Shown: piece after piece, positions 52,795-61,858 of the stretch
Numbering within the stretch: position 1 is the first letter of the stretch
Layout of the letters: each line of letters starts with the position of its first letter
NCBI RefSeq assembly: GCF_011050365.1
Contig: NZ_DRFV01000008.1
Span: forward strand, 124,001-188,000
Direction of reading: 5' to 3'
Length of the DNA stretch: 64,000 nucleotides
DNA from: Pseudohongiella sp.
GTDB lineage: Bacteria > Pseudomonadota > Gammaproteobacteria > Pseudomonadales > Pseudohongiellaceae
Position numbers and translations under genes: made by a program
Notes under the pieces: generated by a model
What the model was told of the DNA's origin: nothing
What the model saw: the letters and a program-made list of their open reading frames with translations, nothing else
Database searches by the model: none

Positions 52795-53166
52795 GTGAAA
52801 TTGAAGAACCTTGTAAAAACCGGTGTTGCACTGTCAGGTCTGATCCTGGCGTCTGTTATGACTGTAGGTGGTGTATCGGCGGATCAGCAGTCCCTGACAC
52901 TGGCGCAGGTTTCAGAAGGCTTCAGCGCTGAGCGTACTTACCAGCAAAGCTGTGCGGCATGTCACAACAGCGGCGCAGCAGGCGCACCTGTATTCGGCAA
53001 CTCTGAAGACTGGTCAGCACGCGCTGAAAAAGGCAAAGAGACGCTGTACCAGAACACCATCAATGGTTACAACAACATCATGCCACCTAAAGGCATGTGC
53101 TTTACCTGCTCCGATGACGAGCTGAAAGCAGTTGTGGATTACGTTCTGGCTGAAAGCGTCGAGTAA
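52795..53166 (+). CDS. cytochrome c5
   Basis: 123 residues from the GTG at 52795, which has AGGGGT just upstream; an ATG at 52771 would add eight residues in front of an otherwise standard signal peptide. The signal peptide is LVKTGVALSGLILASVMTVG. The haem site is YQQSCAACHNSGAAGAPVFG and the c5-specific element is IMPPKGMCFTCSDDELKAV. Periplasmic electron transfer protein. A REP-like palindrome lies just after its stop. Confidence 0.93.
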   Translation: MKLKNLVKTGVALSGLILASVMTVGGVSADQQSLTLAQVSEGFSAERTYQQSCAACHNSGAAGAPVFGNSEDWSARAEKGKETLYQNTINGYNNIMPPKGMCFTCSDDELKAVVDYVLAESVE

Positions 53167-53194
53167 GTAGACGCTATCAGGGGACGGAGTAATT

Positions 53195-53236
53195 AAAAAG
53201 GGGACGGAGGAGTTTAAACTCCTCCGTCCCCTTTTT
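53195..53236. repeat. REP-like palindrome (GGGGACGGAGG family), copy 1
   Basis: A 42-bp perfect palindrome with 21-bp arms, centred on GTTTAAAC, with A5 and T5 ends. A single extra arm, GGGGACGGAG, lies at 53180-53189. It ends 11 bp before the yoeB stop and could also work as a bidirectional terminator between cytochrome c5 and yoeB. Confidence 0.93.
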
Positions 53237-53246
53237 GTTTCAAGCG

Positions 53247-53519
53247 TTAGCGCTCATCATAGTGTCCACCCAGGGCAAATACATAAATCGATGTCTCATC
53301 GAATTTATAAACAATACGATCTTTCCGGGATAGCCGGCGCGACCAAAACCCGGATAAATTGTGTTTCAATGGTTCTGGTTTGCCTGTTCCCAGACCGGGG
53401 TCAGCACAGTGAATAAGCTCCTTGATAATCTTGCGCGTAGCATCGTGCAGCTTCCTGTCCTTCAGGCGCATAGTCTCATACGCTTCCCAGGTCCTACCCT
53501 CAAACACCAGTGATCTCAT
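53247..53519 (-). CDS. yoeB: YoeB-family mRNA interferase toxin
   Basis: 90 residues from the ATG at 53519, overlapping the antitoxin by 20 bp; the longer frame to 53561 gives a tail not seen in the family. It begins MRSLVFEGRTWEAYETMRLK. The RelE-superfamily core GKPEPLKHNLSGFWSRRLSR is almost identical to E. coli YoeB. The C-terminal catalytic HY is present in ALGGHYDER. It cleaves mRNA on the ribosome when free of antitoxin. Confidence 0.93.
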   Translation of the reverse strand: MRSLVFEGRTWEAYETMRLKDRKLHDATRKIIKELIHCADPGLGTGKPEPLKHNLSGFWSRRLSRKDRIVYKFDETSIYVFALGGHYDER

Positions 53520-53784
53520 CCATTTGCTCTTTGGTTGGCGTGTATCCGTTACGCTCGGCATGAGTTTTGGTCGACTCTGCTATCTGCTGCATCAGCTTGC
53601 TGTTCTGTAAAACATACAAGGTTTCCTGTTCGCGCTCCCAATCTTCGGCGCTGACCACTACAAAGTCATCGCCGGATCGTCTAGTGACCCGGAGCGGTTC
53701 GTGGTCTCTCAGGCTTTGCTCTACGAGCTTTTTCAGATTATCTCTGAACTTGTTAACACTGACTGTGTCCATGCTGGCCACCAT
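53500..53784 (-). CDS. yefM: YefM/Phd-family antitoxin
   Basis: 94 residues (an internal ATG at 53772 would give 90). The DNA-binding N-terminal half contains VSVNKFRDNLKKLVEQSLRD and PLRVTRRSGDDFVVVSAEDW, the YefM/Phd pattern. The C-terminal part neutralises YoeB. It is encoded first in the operon, as usual, and probably binds the GTACGG inverted repeat just upstream to repress the pair. Confidence 0.93.
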   Translation of the reverse strand: MVASMDTVSVNKFRDNLKKLVEQSLRDHEPLRVTRRSGDDFVVVSAEDWEREQETLYVLQNSKLMQQIAESTKTHAERNGYTPTKEQMDEITGV

Positions 53785-53789
53785 ATTAT

Positions 53790-53806
53790 GTACGGGAATA
53801 CCGTAC
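53790..53806. promoter_or_regulatory. candidate YefM operator
   Basis: Inverted repeat GTACGG-GAATA-CCGTAC, 5 bp before the yefM start. The GTAC core resembles the TGTACA palindromes bound by E. coli YefM-YoeB. Inferred from position and symmetry. Confidence 0.55.
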
Positions 53807-53893
53807 GATTCTACGTGGGCTTACATGTCAAATACAAGTGCCCGGGGGTTATTTAGTTGAATATCCGGAGGCCTGCCGGATTTCATTCATTTA

Positions 53894-53931
53894 AAAGGGG
53901 ACGGAGGAGTTTAAACTCCTCCGTCCCCTTT
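53894..53931. repeat. REP-like palindrome (GGGGACGGAGG family), copy 2
   Basis: A 38-bp perfect palindrome with 19-bp arms; its core is identical to copy 1. It runs into the stop codon of the rep helicase gene (complement of 53930-53932), so the repeat contributes bases of that stop. Confidence 0.93.
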
Positions 53932-55975
53932 ACCCGCCCAGCAATTCCCGCAACCCCGCCAACGCATCGAGCCCCTTCTGCTTTTTCTGCTCCGGCGTGC
54001 TGTCACCACGGCCTTCCCATTGCAGGTTGTCCTGCGGCAGCTCTTCCAGGAAACGGCTGGGTGTGCAACTGATCACCTCACCAAACTGTTTGCGCTTTTT
54101 GGTCAGGGTAAACACCAGGCCGCGCTGGGCGCGGGTGATACCCACATAGGCCAGCCGGCGTTCCTCTTCAATGTCGTCGTTCTCGATGCTGTTGCGGTGC
54201 GGCAGCAGCTCCTCCTCCATACCCATGATGAACACCCAGGGAAACTCCAGGCCCTTGGCGGCGTGCAGGGTCATCAGCTGTACCTGGTTTTCCACAGCAT
54301 CGTCTTCCTGGCGCTCCAGCAGGTCGCGCAGGATGAGTTTGTTGATGGCCGCTTCGATATTGTCGGCCTCGCTCAGCTCGTCATTGCCGGCATCTTCAGC
54401 AGCCTTGCGCAGACTCTTGGCGAGGGACTCCACCAGCAGCTGCACATTGCCGATTGAGCGTTCAGCGGCGTTGGGGGTGGCGCTGTTCTGATGCAGCCAG
54501 CCGTCGTAATCAATGTCGTTGATCATCTCGCGGATGGCTCTGATCGGGTCATCCTGCTGGCAGTGGCGGGCGACACCGCGCAGCCAGTGACTGAAGCGGC
54601 GCAGCTTGTCTATTTGTGGCGCCGGCATCACCTGTTCCAGCCCCATCTCATCACAGGCCGCCATCAGGCTGACACCACGCTCGTTGGCGTAGGTGCCCAG
54701 GCCTTCGAGAATGGACGGACCGATTTTGCGGCGCGGGGTATTGATGATGCGCAGGAACGCATTGTCGTCATCCGGATTAATCAGCAGGCGCAGGTAGGCC
54801 ATGATGTCCTTGATCTCGGCGCGCGAGAAAAAGGAAGTACCGCCACTGAGCTGGTACGGGATCTGATGCGCCTGCAGTTTGATCTCCAGCAGACGGGCCT
54901 GGTGGTTGCCGCGATACAGCACGGCAAAGTCGCCGTATTTGAGCTGTTTGTGTACACACAGGCTCAGGATTTCGGTGCAGATGCGCTCGGCTTCGGCGTC
55001 CTGATCCGGCACTGCCAGCACGCGCATGGGTTCACCCAGTCCCAGCTCACTCCACAGGCTTTTGTCGTAGATGTGCGGGTTATTGGCAATCAGGGTATTG
55101 GCGGCCTGCAGGATGATGTTGCTGGAGCGGTAATTCTGCTCCAGCTTGATGACCTTGAGATTGGGATAGTCATTCTGCAGCTCCAGCATGTTCTCTGGCC
55201 GCGCGCCACGCCACGCGTAAATGGACTGATCGTCGTCACCCACCACGGTCAGCCCGTTGCGCGGGCCCACCAGCAGTTTGACCAGCAGGTACTGACTGGT
55301 GTTGGTGTCCTGGTATTCGTCGACCAGTAAATAGTGCACGCGGTTTTGCCAGCGCTCCAGCACGGCGGGTTTGTCCTGAAACAGGACGGCGGGCATCAGA
55401 ATCAGGTCGTCAAAGTCGACGGCATTAAACGCGCGCAGATGACGTTGATACTGTTCATAGACACGGGCGGCAAATACGCTGTCGGCATCCTGTGCGCTGG
55501 CCAGCGCCTGGGGCGGCAACAGCAAATCGTTTTTCCAGTCCGAAATCTGGTTCTGTATCGTGCGCAGGCTGGCCTCGTCGACGTCCTGCTCTTTCAACAT
55601 CAAACTTTTCAGCAGCGCCAGGGCATCCTGGCCGTCGAAAATGGAGAAGCCGCTTTTTAAACCCAGGTGTTTGAGCTCGTGCCGGATGATGGTCAGCCCC
55701 AGATGATGAAAGGTAGCGATGGTCAGTCCGCGTGCGCTGGCACCCTCGGTGTTGGCGCGCAGCAGGCGACCTACCCGCTCTTTCATTTCCCGTGCGGCTT
55801 TGTTGGTAAAGGTCACGGCACAGATTTTATGTGCCGGAATATTGCACTGGTTTATCAGGTAAGAGATTTTTTGTGTTATAACGCTGGTTTTGCCGCTGCC
55901 GGCCCCCGCCAGTACCAGTAGTGGGGAGCCGATGTAGCGCACGGCTTCTTTCTGTCGGGGGTTGAGCTTGTTCAC
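53930..55975 (-). CDS. rep: ATP-dependent DNA helicase Rep
   Basis: 681 residues, the usual Rep length. Superfamily 1 motifs run in order: Q-motif LNPRQKEAVRYIG, Walker A LAGAGSGKTSVITQKI, VDEYQDTNTSQY (motif II), GDDDQSIYAWRGARPEN (III), LEQNYRSS (IV), MTLHAAKGLEFPWVFIMGME (V) and RRLAYVGITRAQRGL (VI). A 3'-5' helicase that helps forks pass protein roadblocks. UvrD is the paralog to exclude; the closely matching length, the DDDQSIYAWRGA motif and the neighbourhood favour Rep. Confidence 0.95.
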   Translation of the reverse strand: MNKLNPRQKEAVRYIGSPLLVLAGAGSGKTSVITQKISYLINQCNIPAHKICAVTFTNKAAREMKERVGRLLRANTEGASARGLTIATFHHLGLTIIRHELKHLGLKSGFSIFDGQDALALLKSLMLKEQDVDEASLRTIQNQISDWKNDLLLPPQALASAQDADSVFAARVYEQYQRHLRAFNAVDFDDLILMPAVLFQDKPAVLERWQNRVHYLLVDEYQDTNTSQYLLVKLLVGPRNGLTVVGDDDQSIYAWRGARPENMLELQNDYPNLKVIKLEQNYRSSNIILQAANTLIANNPHIYDKSLWSELGLGEPMRVLAVPDQDAEAERICTEILSLCVHKQLKYGDFAVLYRGNHQARLLEIKLQAHQIPYQLSGGTSFFSRAEIKDIMAYLRLLINPDDDNAFLRIINTPRRKIGPSILEGLGTYANERGVSLMAACDEMGLEQVMPAPQIDKLRRFSHWLRGVARHCQQDDPIRAIREMINDIDYDGWLHQNSATPNAAERSIGNVQLLVESLAKSLRKAAEDAGNDELSEADNIEAAINKLILRDLLERQEDDAVENQVQLMTLHAAKGLEFPWVFIMGMEEELLPHRNSIENDDIEEERRLAYVGITRAQRGLVFTLTKKRKQFGEVISCTPSRFLEELPQDNLQWEGRGDSTPEQKKQKGLDALAGLRELLGG

Positions 55976-56123
55976 AACGGTAGCATGATTCCTGCGCTAG
56001 AGATGGACAACGGCCGCGTAGTATACCCTATGCCGGCAGCGACAACCCGGGCGTGACGAGATCCGTGACTGATGTGGTAACTTCAGGCCCAGGTGTGATG
56101 ATTTTACGGGTAAATTCCGTAAA

Positions 56124-56139
56124 TGTGAGCTGCATCACC
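56124..56139. promoter_or_regulatory. CRP-like binding site
   Basis: TGTGA-GCTGCA-TCACC, flanked by AAA and CTAAAT, fits the CRP consensus TGTGA-N6-TCACA at 9 of 10 core positions. It lies 105 bp before the start of the GGDEF-EAL gene. A separate inverted repeat, TTTACGG-N7-CCGTAAA (56103-56123), adjoins it. Confidence 0.6.
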
Positions 56140-56244
56140 CTAAATTATGCAAGTTTATGAATAACTGGCCGATAACTGAAACTGGAGTAGTCCCTTAAGG
56201 GATTGTATGGACCCTGATGTTACGCCCAAGCCGGGAGCTGCGCA

Positions 56245-57969
56245 GTGCGCATATTGCTAATTTCTGAGCAGGACAGCGACCACAGTCTGGTAGAACGCCT
56301 GCTGCATAGTATTACCGACATCCCCAGCGAACTGGTCAGCTGCCCGGCTGATCCGCATGCGTTGGCGGCACGGGATCTGGGTCGTTTTGCCCTGATGCTG
56401 TGGGGCACCGTCTCCGATGTGCAGATTGCTGCGCGCCTGCTGATGGAGCTCAGCCGCCAGCATATTGCCCTGCCTCTGGTGGTGCTGACCGACAAACCGG
56501 CCGCTGGCAGCGACCGTCACCAGGCCTCTACCAAGGATTTTGAGGTGTTGTCCCGCGACACCCTGAGTGCGCCGCTGCTCAGAAGTGCGCTGCTGCATTT
56601 TGGCGCCCGCCGGCAACAGTCCGGTTCAATGCCCGCGCGGGTACCGGATCCCCTGACCGGTCTGAGTAATCGCCAGCATCTGCGTGAGCAGTTGGCAACG
56701 GTCCTGGCTGACAAAAGCGAACCGGCTTGCGTGGCATTGCTGCTGATTGATGTGGACCAGTTCAAGAAAGTGAATGTGTCCTATGGTCAGGGCGCCGGTG
56801 ACGCGCTGATTCAGTTGATTGCCGAGCGCATCCAGTCATGTCTGGCGCCGACTCAGCGCCTGGCACGAATAGGCGGCAATGAGTTTGCCGTGGTTTTCCA
56901 GAACACGGTGGGTTCGGTGGAGGCAGAAGCAACCTTGCGCACGGATGCCATTCTGCAAGGCATGAACAAACCCTTCCCGCTGGCCCGCCACGCGGTCAAG
57001 ATGCACGTGAGTATGGGCCTGGCGATCAAGGATGCCGGTCTCATGACGGTGGATACGCTGTTTGCCCACGCCGACATGGCGATGCGGGTTGCCAAACTGG
57101 ATCGGGGCAACACCTGCAAACTGTATACCCGCGATATGACCGACTCGGCGCAAAAGGAGTTGAAGCTGGAATCCGAAATCCGGCGGAGTCTGCGCAAAGA
57201 GGATTTTGTGCTGCACTTTCAGCCGCGCATTGATATCAGCCGGAATCGTATTGTGGGTGTGGAGGCGCTGGTGCGCTGGCAGCATCCGGTGCGTGGGCTG
57301 TTGCAACCGGGGGCCTTTATTCGTGTGGCAGAGGAAAGCGGCCTTATTGTGCCGTTGGGGTACTGGGTTATCCACGCTGCCTGCAAATACCTGAATGAGC
57401 TCTCTGCCAAGGGTTATGACCATGTTCAGATTGCGGTGAACGTGGCCTTTAAGCAGTTCCAGGATGGCAACTTTGTGCGCACGGTGGCCAACATCATTCG
57501 CAAACATGATATCGCCCCGGGCCGTTTGGAGTTCGAGCTGACCGAAACCACCATGATGATCGAGGGTAGCGCGGTCGATCAGAGCCTGCGTCAGCTCAGT
57601 GAGCTGGGCATTGCGATCTCGCTGGATGACTTTGGTACCGGATATTCTTCGTTTGCGCATATTCAGCGGCTGCCGATTTCGGCGCTGAAGATTGACCGCT
57701 CTTTTGTCAGCGGTGTGCAGAAGAATCTGGATGATGCCACTATTGTCAAAGCCATCATCAACCTGGCCCACAGTCTGAACATGGAAGTGATTGCCGAAGG
57801 CGCCGAGACAGTTGAGCAGGTGGACTTCCTGCGCGAGCACGAATGTGATCAGGTGCAGGGCTACTTCTTCAGCCGACCCATCAGTTATGACGACTTTATT
57901 GTACTGCTGGCGCTGGAGCGTGAACGCGGTTTTGAGTCGGTGCTGTCGTCAGCCGCAGCGCAAAGCTGA
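56245..57969 (+). CDS. GGDEF-EAL protein, probable c-di-GMP phosphodiesterase
   Basis: 574 residues from a GTG at 56245 with GGGAG 7 bp upstream. The N-terminal ~115 residues look like a receiver-type domain. The GGDEF domain is degenerate (RIGGNEFAVVF, no RxxD I-site), so cyclase activity is doubtful. The EAL domain keeps its catalytic set: VEALVRW, NVAFKQF, ELTETTM, LDDFGTGYSS, KIDRSFV, AEGAETVEQ and QGYFFSRPI. It should degrade c-di-GMP. From memory the order rep then GGDEF-EAL matches ProE (PA5295) in Pseudomonas aeruginosa. It opposes the cyclase at 12664 in c-di-GMP control. Confidence 0.92.
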   Translation: MRILLISEQDSDHSLVERLLHSITDIPSELVSCPADPHALAARDLGRFALMLWGTVSDVQIAARLLMELSRQHIALPLVVLTDKPAAGSDRHQASTKDFEVLSRDTLSAPLLRSALLHFGARRQQSGSMPARVPDPLTGLSNRQHLREQLATVLADKSEPACVALLLIDVDQFKKVNVSYGQGAGDALIQLIAERIQSCLAPTQRLARIGGNEFAVVFQNTVGSVEAEATLRTDAILQGMNKPFPLARHAVKMHVSMGLAIKDAGLMTVDTLFAHADMAMRVAKLDRGNTCKLYTRDMTDSAQKELKLESEIRRSLRKEDFVLHFQPRIDISRNRIVGVEALVRWQHPVRGLLQPGAFIRVAEESGLIVPLGYWVIHAACKYLNELSAKGYDHVQIAVNVAFKQFQDGNFVRTVANIIRKHDIAPGRLEFELTETTMMIEGSAVDQSLRQLSELGIAISLDDFGTGYSSFAHIQRLPISALKIDRSFVSGVQKNLDDATIVKAIINLAHSLNMEVIAEGAETVEQVDFLREHECDQVQGYFFSRPISYDDFIVLLALERERGFESVLSSAAAQS

Positions 57970-58071
57970 GACGCTTGTTCGTTCGCCAGCGCGTTTTTTG
58001 AAAAATTTCTTGTGCAATCCTCCCCTGTTTGAACTACAACACTGATACAGCTTTCATCATGGAGGATGAGC

Positions 58072-59637
58072 GTGTCACTAGCTGTGGTCTACACAAGGGC
58101 AAATCAGGGAGTTGACTCTCCATTGGTGACGGTGGAAACCCACCTGTCCAATGGCTTGCCGGCGTTGTCGATGGTGGGCCTGCCGGAAACCGCGGTCAAG
58201 GAAAGCCGCGAGCGGGTGCGCAGTGCCATTCTGAATGCCGGCCTGGAGTTTCCGGCGCGGCGCATCACCATTAACATGGCGCCGGCCGGGGTGCCTAAAA
58301 GCGGCGGTCGCTATGACCTGGCCATTGCCCTGAGCATTCTGTCAGCCTCGGGGCAGGTGCCATCGGAAAAACTGGCCACCACCGAAATTCTGGGCGAACT
58401 GGCACTGGCAGGCGATGTCCGCAGTGTCCAGGGAGTATTGCCGGCAGTGATTGCTGCGCGCGATGCCGGACGCAGTTTGCTGGTGCCGGCGGCCAACACG
58501 GCCGAAGCCAGTCTGGTCGCCGGCTCGACCACGTTTGCCGTTGCCACCTTGCAGGAAGCCTGTCAGCATTTTGTGGATCAGCCGTTGTCCCCGCTGGCGC
58601 ATACGCGTGGGGACGCCGGAACGGGCGTGTTGCAACGCAATACCGATATTGCCGATATTCGTGGGCAGCATCTGGCCAAGCGCGCATTGTTGATTGCGGC
58701 GGCCGGCTCGCACAATATGCTGATGGTCGGCCCACCGGGCACCGGTAAAACATTGCTGGCCAATACCCTGCCCGGCTTGCTGCCGATGCTGAGTGAAGCA
58801 CATGCCCTGGAGGCCGCGTCGATCCGTTCGGTGGCCGGGCAGCCCCTGAGTCCGGCGCAGTGGGCCTTGCCTCCGTTCCGGGCGCCGCACCACAGTGCCA
58901 GCGGTGTTGCCATGGTCGGCGGTGGTCGTCATCTGACGCCGGGTGAGGTGACACTGGCCCATGCCGGGGTGCTGTTTCTGGATGAGCTGACCGAGTTCAA
59001 GCGCCATGTGCTGGAATGTCTGCGCGAGCCATTGGAGTCAGGCACAGTGACAATTGCGCGCGCCGACTATCGGGTGACATTCCCGGCAAAACTGCAATTA
59101 ATATCTGCGATGAATCCCTGCCCTTGTGGATACCACGGCGACAGCCAGGGTCAGTGTCGCTGCACACCGGAGCGTATCGCGCGCTATCTGGAGAAGATAT
59201 CAGGGCCCTTGCTGGATCGGATTGATCTGCATGTTGAGGTGCCGCGACTGGATTACCGAGAATTGATGGGGCGTGAACCGATGGGGCGTGAAAGCATGGA
59301 TGCGGGCAATTGTGACAGTGCTGTCCAGACCAGCGAGGCACTGCGCGCCCGGGTGATCGCGGCCCGGCAGGTGCAGATGGCCCGTTCAGGCGTGTTGAAC
59401 AGCCGGCTGACGGCGGCGCAACTGGAGTTGGTGTGTGCGCTGAACAGTGACAGTGATGCCCTTTTGCAGCAAATTGTGGAGCGCCTGCGGCTGTCCGCCC
59501 GGGCCTGTCATCGTCTGATCAAGCTGGCGCGCACGATTGCGGATCTGGAATCGAGTCCGGACATCGGCCCCCGGCACCTCGCGGAGGCGGCCAGCTATCG
59601 GGGCATCAGCGCTTTAAATGTGTCTCCAGCGCTTTAA
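58072..59637 (+). CDS. comM: ComM/YifB-family AAA+ ATPase (Mg chelatase-like)
   Basis: 521 residues from the GTG at 58072. That start has GGAGG 6 bp upstream and gives MSLAVVYTRA, matching the MSLSIVHTRA start of E. coli YifB; an ATG at 58066 is too close to the GGAGG. The N-terminal domain is Lon-protease-like (ITINMAPAGVPKSGGRYDLA). Walker A is MLMVGPPGTGKTLLANTLPG, Walker B GVLFLDELTEF, and the C-terminal zinc-like motif is AMNPCPCGYHGD. A short tandem repeat (MGRE twice, 59265-59295) interrupts the late part. ComM is a hexameric helicase that helps branch migration during natural transformation. Confidence 0.94.
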   Translation: MSLAVVYTRANQGVDSPLVTVETHLSNGLPALSMVGLPETAVKESRERVRSAILNAGLEFPARRITINMAPAGVPKSGGRYDLAIALSILSASGQVPSEKLATTEILGELALAGDVRSVQGVLPAVIAARDAGRSLLVPAANTAEASLVAGSTTFAVATLQEACQHFVDQPLSPLAHTRGDAGTGVLQRNTDIADIRGQHLAKRALLIAAAGSHNMLMVGPPGTGKTLLANTLPGLLPMLSEAHALEAASIRSVAGQPLSPAQWALPPFRAPHHSASGVAMVGGGRHLTPGEVTLAHAGVLFLDELTEFKRHVLECLREPLESGTVTIARADYRVTFPAKLQLISAMNPCPCGYHGDSQGQCRCTPERIARYLEKISGPLLDRIDLHVEVPRLDYRELMGREPMGRESMDAGNCDSAVQTSEALRARVIAARQVQMARSGVLNSRLTAAQLELVCALNSDSDALLQQIVERLRLSARACHRLIKLARTIADLESSPDIGPRHLAEAASYRGISALNVSPAL

Positions 59638-59851
59638 CCGCCTCTTCCAGTTCCCCGATGCGCTCCTCAGCGCGGTTCAGCGCCCGCGTTTGTGCGTCAA
59701 ACTCTTCGCGGGTCAGCAGGTCCATCTTCGCCAGTGATTGCTTCACGGCGCCCCTGACAGTCTCCCTGACCTCTTCCCCGGCCGCGCTGACCTGTGGCAA
59801 TACCTTGCTGATCTGTTCGCTAAGTTCATCAATAATTGAGCGCTTGGTCAT
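59606..59851 (-). CDS. ubiK: UbiK-family ubiquinone biosynthesis accessory factor
   Basis: 81 residues. It begins MTKRSIIDELSEQISKVLPQ and ends in a coiled coil (RAEERIGELEEAVKALE), the plan of UbiK/YqiC (formerly DUF526). UbiK forms a trimeric coiled coil and helps late, O2-dependent steps of ubiquinone synthesis. It is tail-to-tail with comM, overlapping its last 32 bp. comM-ubiK-glnK-amtB is a common gammaproteobacterial order. Confidence 0.92.
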   Translation of the reverse strand: MTKRSIIDELSEQISKVLPQVSAAGEEVRETVRGAVKQSLAKMDLLTREEFDAQTRALNRAEERIGELEEAVKALETHLKR

Positions 59852-59913
59852 GAGTTTCCCCTTTTAATAAGTCGATTCTGTGCCTCCCCGGCATTATGGC
59901 ATTTCAACACGCC

Positions 59914-59973
59914 AAAGGGGACGCAGGGATTAAAGGGGGCGGAGATTAGATTTGCTCCGCAAATCCCTCCGTC
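59914..59973. repeat. degraded REP-like element (GGGGACGGAGG family), copy 3
   Basis: AAAGGGGACGCAGGGATT is followed by AAAGGGGGCGGAG, and then a small hairpin GATTTGC-TCC-GCAAATC and CCTCCGTC. The arms have diverged from copies 1, 2 and 4. Confidence 0.7.
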
Positions 59974-60027
59974 TTCTGTAGAGACCCTTCAGAAGCACGG
60001 TCGATTGTGGTGCGATCAAAAAATGCT

Positions 60028-60099
60028 TTGCACCATGGTGGTGCGTCAAATGTTTCTTATCACCGCCATAATGCGTACTGATCACCGTTCAAATGCGTA
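60028..60099 (+). promoter_or_regulatory. NtrC-binding-like sites upstream of glnK
   Basis: The best site, TGCACCA-TGG-TGGTGCG (60029-60045), matches the NtrC palindrome TGCACCA-N3-TGGTGCA at 13 of 14 positions. Two weaker repeats follow: ATCACCG-CCA-TAATGCG (from 60059) and ATCACCG-TTC-AAATGCG (60081-60097). The CACC cores start at 60031, 60061 and 60083, i.e. 30 and 22 bp apart, near whole helical turns, as expected for an activator array. Confidence 0.7.
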
Positions 60100-60129
60100 T
60101 CTAACTGATATAAAAGTGGATATTCAATA

Positions 60130-60145
60130 TGGCACGGCCCGTGCA
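60130..60145 (+). promoter_or_regulatory. sigma-54 promoter of glnK-amtB
   Basis: TGGCACG-GCCC-GTGCA matches the -24/-12 consensus TGGCACG-N4-TTGCW with one mismatch; the GG and GC pairs have correct 10-bp spacing. Transcription would start near 60156. Together with upstream NtrC-like sites this indicates activation under nitrogen limitation. Confidence 0.87.
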
Positions 60146-60177
60146 TAGTGTCTGTCAGGTGTATCTGCACTGAATAG

Positions 60178-60549
<372 letters not shown>

Positions 60550-60583
60550 AGGCTGACTAAGATCTCAAGCGGAGGAAATAACG

Positions 60584-61846
60584 GTGGAAAACCAAATTTT
60601 TGAACTGCAGTACGCTATGGACACCTTCTACTTTCTGGTGTGCGGCGCACTGGTAATGTGGATGGCAGCCGGCTTCTCAATGTTGGAAGCAGGTCTGGTA
60701 CGAGCAAAGAACACAACTGAAATTCTGACCAAGAACGTCGCACTGTTCGCGGTCTCCTGCACCATGTATCTGGTGTGCGGTTACGCCATTATGTACGGTG
60801 GCGGCTACTTCCTGACCGGTATCGCCGGTGGCGAGACGCTGGTCGCAGACGCACTGGCATCAAAAGCCGAAGCAGGCTTTGACGGTGGCTCTGTCTACTC
60901 TGGCGCTTCTGACTTCTTCTTCCAGGTTGTATTCGTGGCGACAGCAATGTCCATCGTGTCTGGTGCGGTCGCTGAGCGCATGAAACTTTGGGCCTTCCTG
61001 GCGTTTGCTGTGGTCATGACCGGCTTCATCTATCCGATGGAAGGTGCGTGGACATGGGGCGGCGCGTCTGTCTTCGGTATGTACACACTGGGCGACCTGG
61101 GCTTCTCTGACTTCGCTGGTTCCGGCATCGTACACATGGCAGGTGCTGCTGCAGCGCTGGCTGGTGTGATTCTGCTGGGTGCCCGTAAAGGCAAATACGC
61201 CGCTGACGGCACTGCCCGCGCTATTCCGGGTGCCAACCTGCCGCTGGCCACACTGGGTATGTTTATCCTGTGGATGGGCTGGTTCGGTTTTAACGGCGGC
61301 TCTGTACTGAAGCTGGCTGATGTTGCCAACTCCAACGCCGTAGCCATGGTGTTCCTGAACACCAACGCAGCAGCATCAGGTGGCCTGATCGCAGCGCTGA
61401 TTACTGCACGCCTGCTGTTCGGCAAGGCTGATCTGACCATGGCACTGAACGGTGCGCTGGCTGGCCTGGTAGCTATTACTGCTGAGCCTTCTACGCCGAC
61501 TGCACTGATGGCAACCCTCTTCGGTGGCCTGGGTGGCATACTGGTCGTGTTCAGCATCATCTTCCTGGACAAGATCAAGATCGACGATCCGGTCGGTGCC
61601 ATCTCTGTTCACGGTACCTGCGGTCTGCTGGGTCTGTTGCTGGTGCCAATCACCAACGACGGTTCAAGCTTCACTGGCCAGATCATCGGCGCCCTGACTA
61701 TCTTCGTCTGGGTATTCGTGACCAGCTTCATCGTCTGGATAGCCCTGAAAGCCGTCATCGGTATCCGGGTATCTGAAGAAGAGGAAGATCAAGGTGTGGA
61801 TATCTCCGAGTGTGGCCTCGAGGCCTATCCGGAATTCACCAAGTAA
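60584..61846 (+). CDS. amtB: ammonium transporter AmtB
   Basis: 420 residues from the GTG at 60584 with GGAGG upstream. About eleven membrane helices. Landmarks are WMAAGFSMLEAGLVRAKNTT, DFAGSGIVHMAGAAAALAG (first pore His) and AISVHGTCGLLGLLLVP (second pore His). There is no cleavable signal peptide. It conducts ammonium across the inner membrane and is gated by GlnK. A strong terminator follows the stop. Confidence 0.96.
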   Translation: MENQIFELQYAMDTFYFLVCGALVMWMAAGFSMLEAGLVRAKNTTEILTKNVALFAVSCTMYLVCGYAIMYGGGYFLTGIAGGETLVADALASKAEAGFDGGSVYSGASDFFFQVVFVATAMSIVSGAVAERMKLWAFLAFAVVMTGFIYPMEGAWTWGGASVFGMYTLGDLGFSDFAGSGIVHMAGAAAALAGVILLGARKGKYAADGTARAIPGANLPLATLGMFILWMGWFGFNGGSVLKLADVANSNAVAMVFLNTNAAASGGLIAALITARLLFGKADLTMALNGALAGLVAITAEPSTPTALMATLFGGLGGILVVFSIIFLDKIKIDDPVGAISVHGTCGLLGLLLVPITNDGSSFTGQIIGALTIFVWVFVTSFIVWIALKAVIGIRVSEEEEDQGVDISECGLEAYPEFTK

Positions 61847-61858
61847 GTCTGACTCTCG

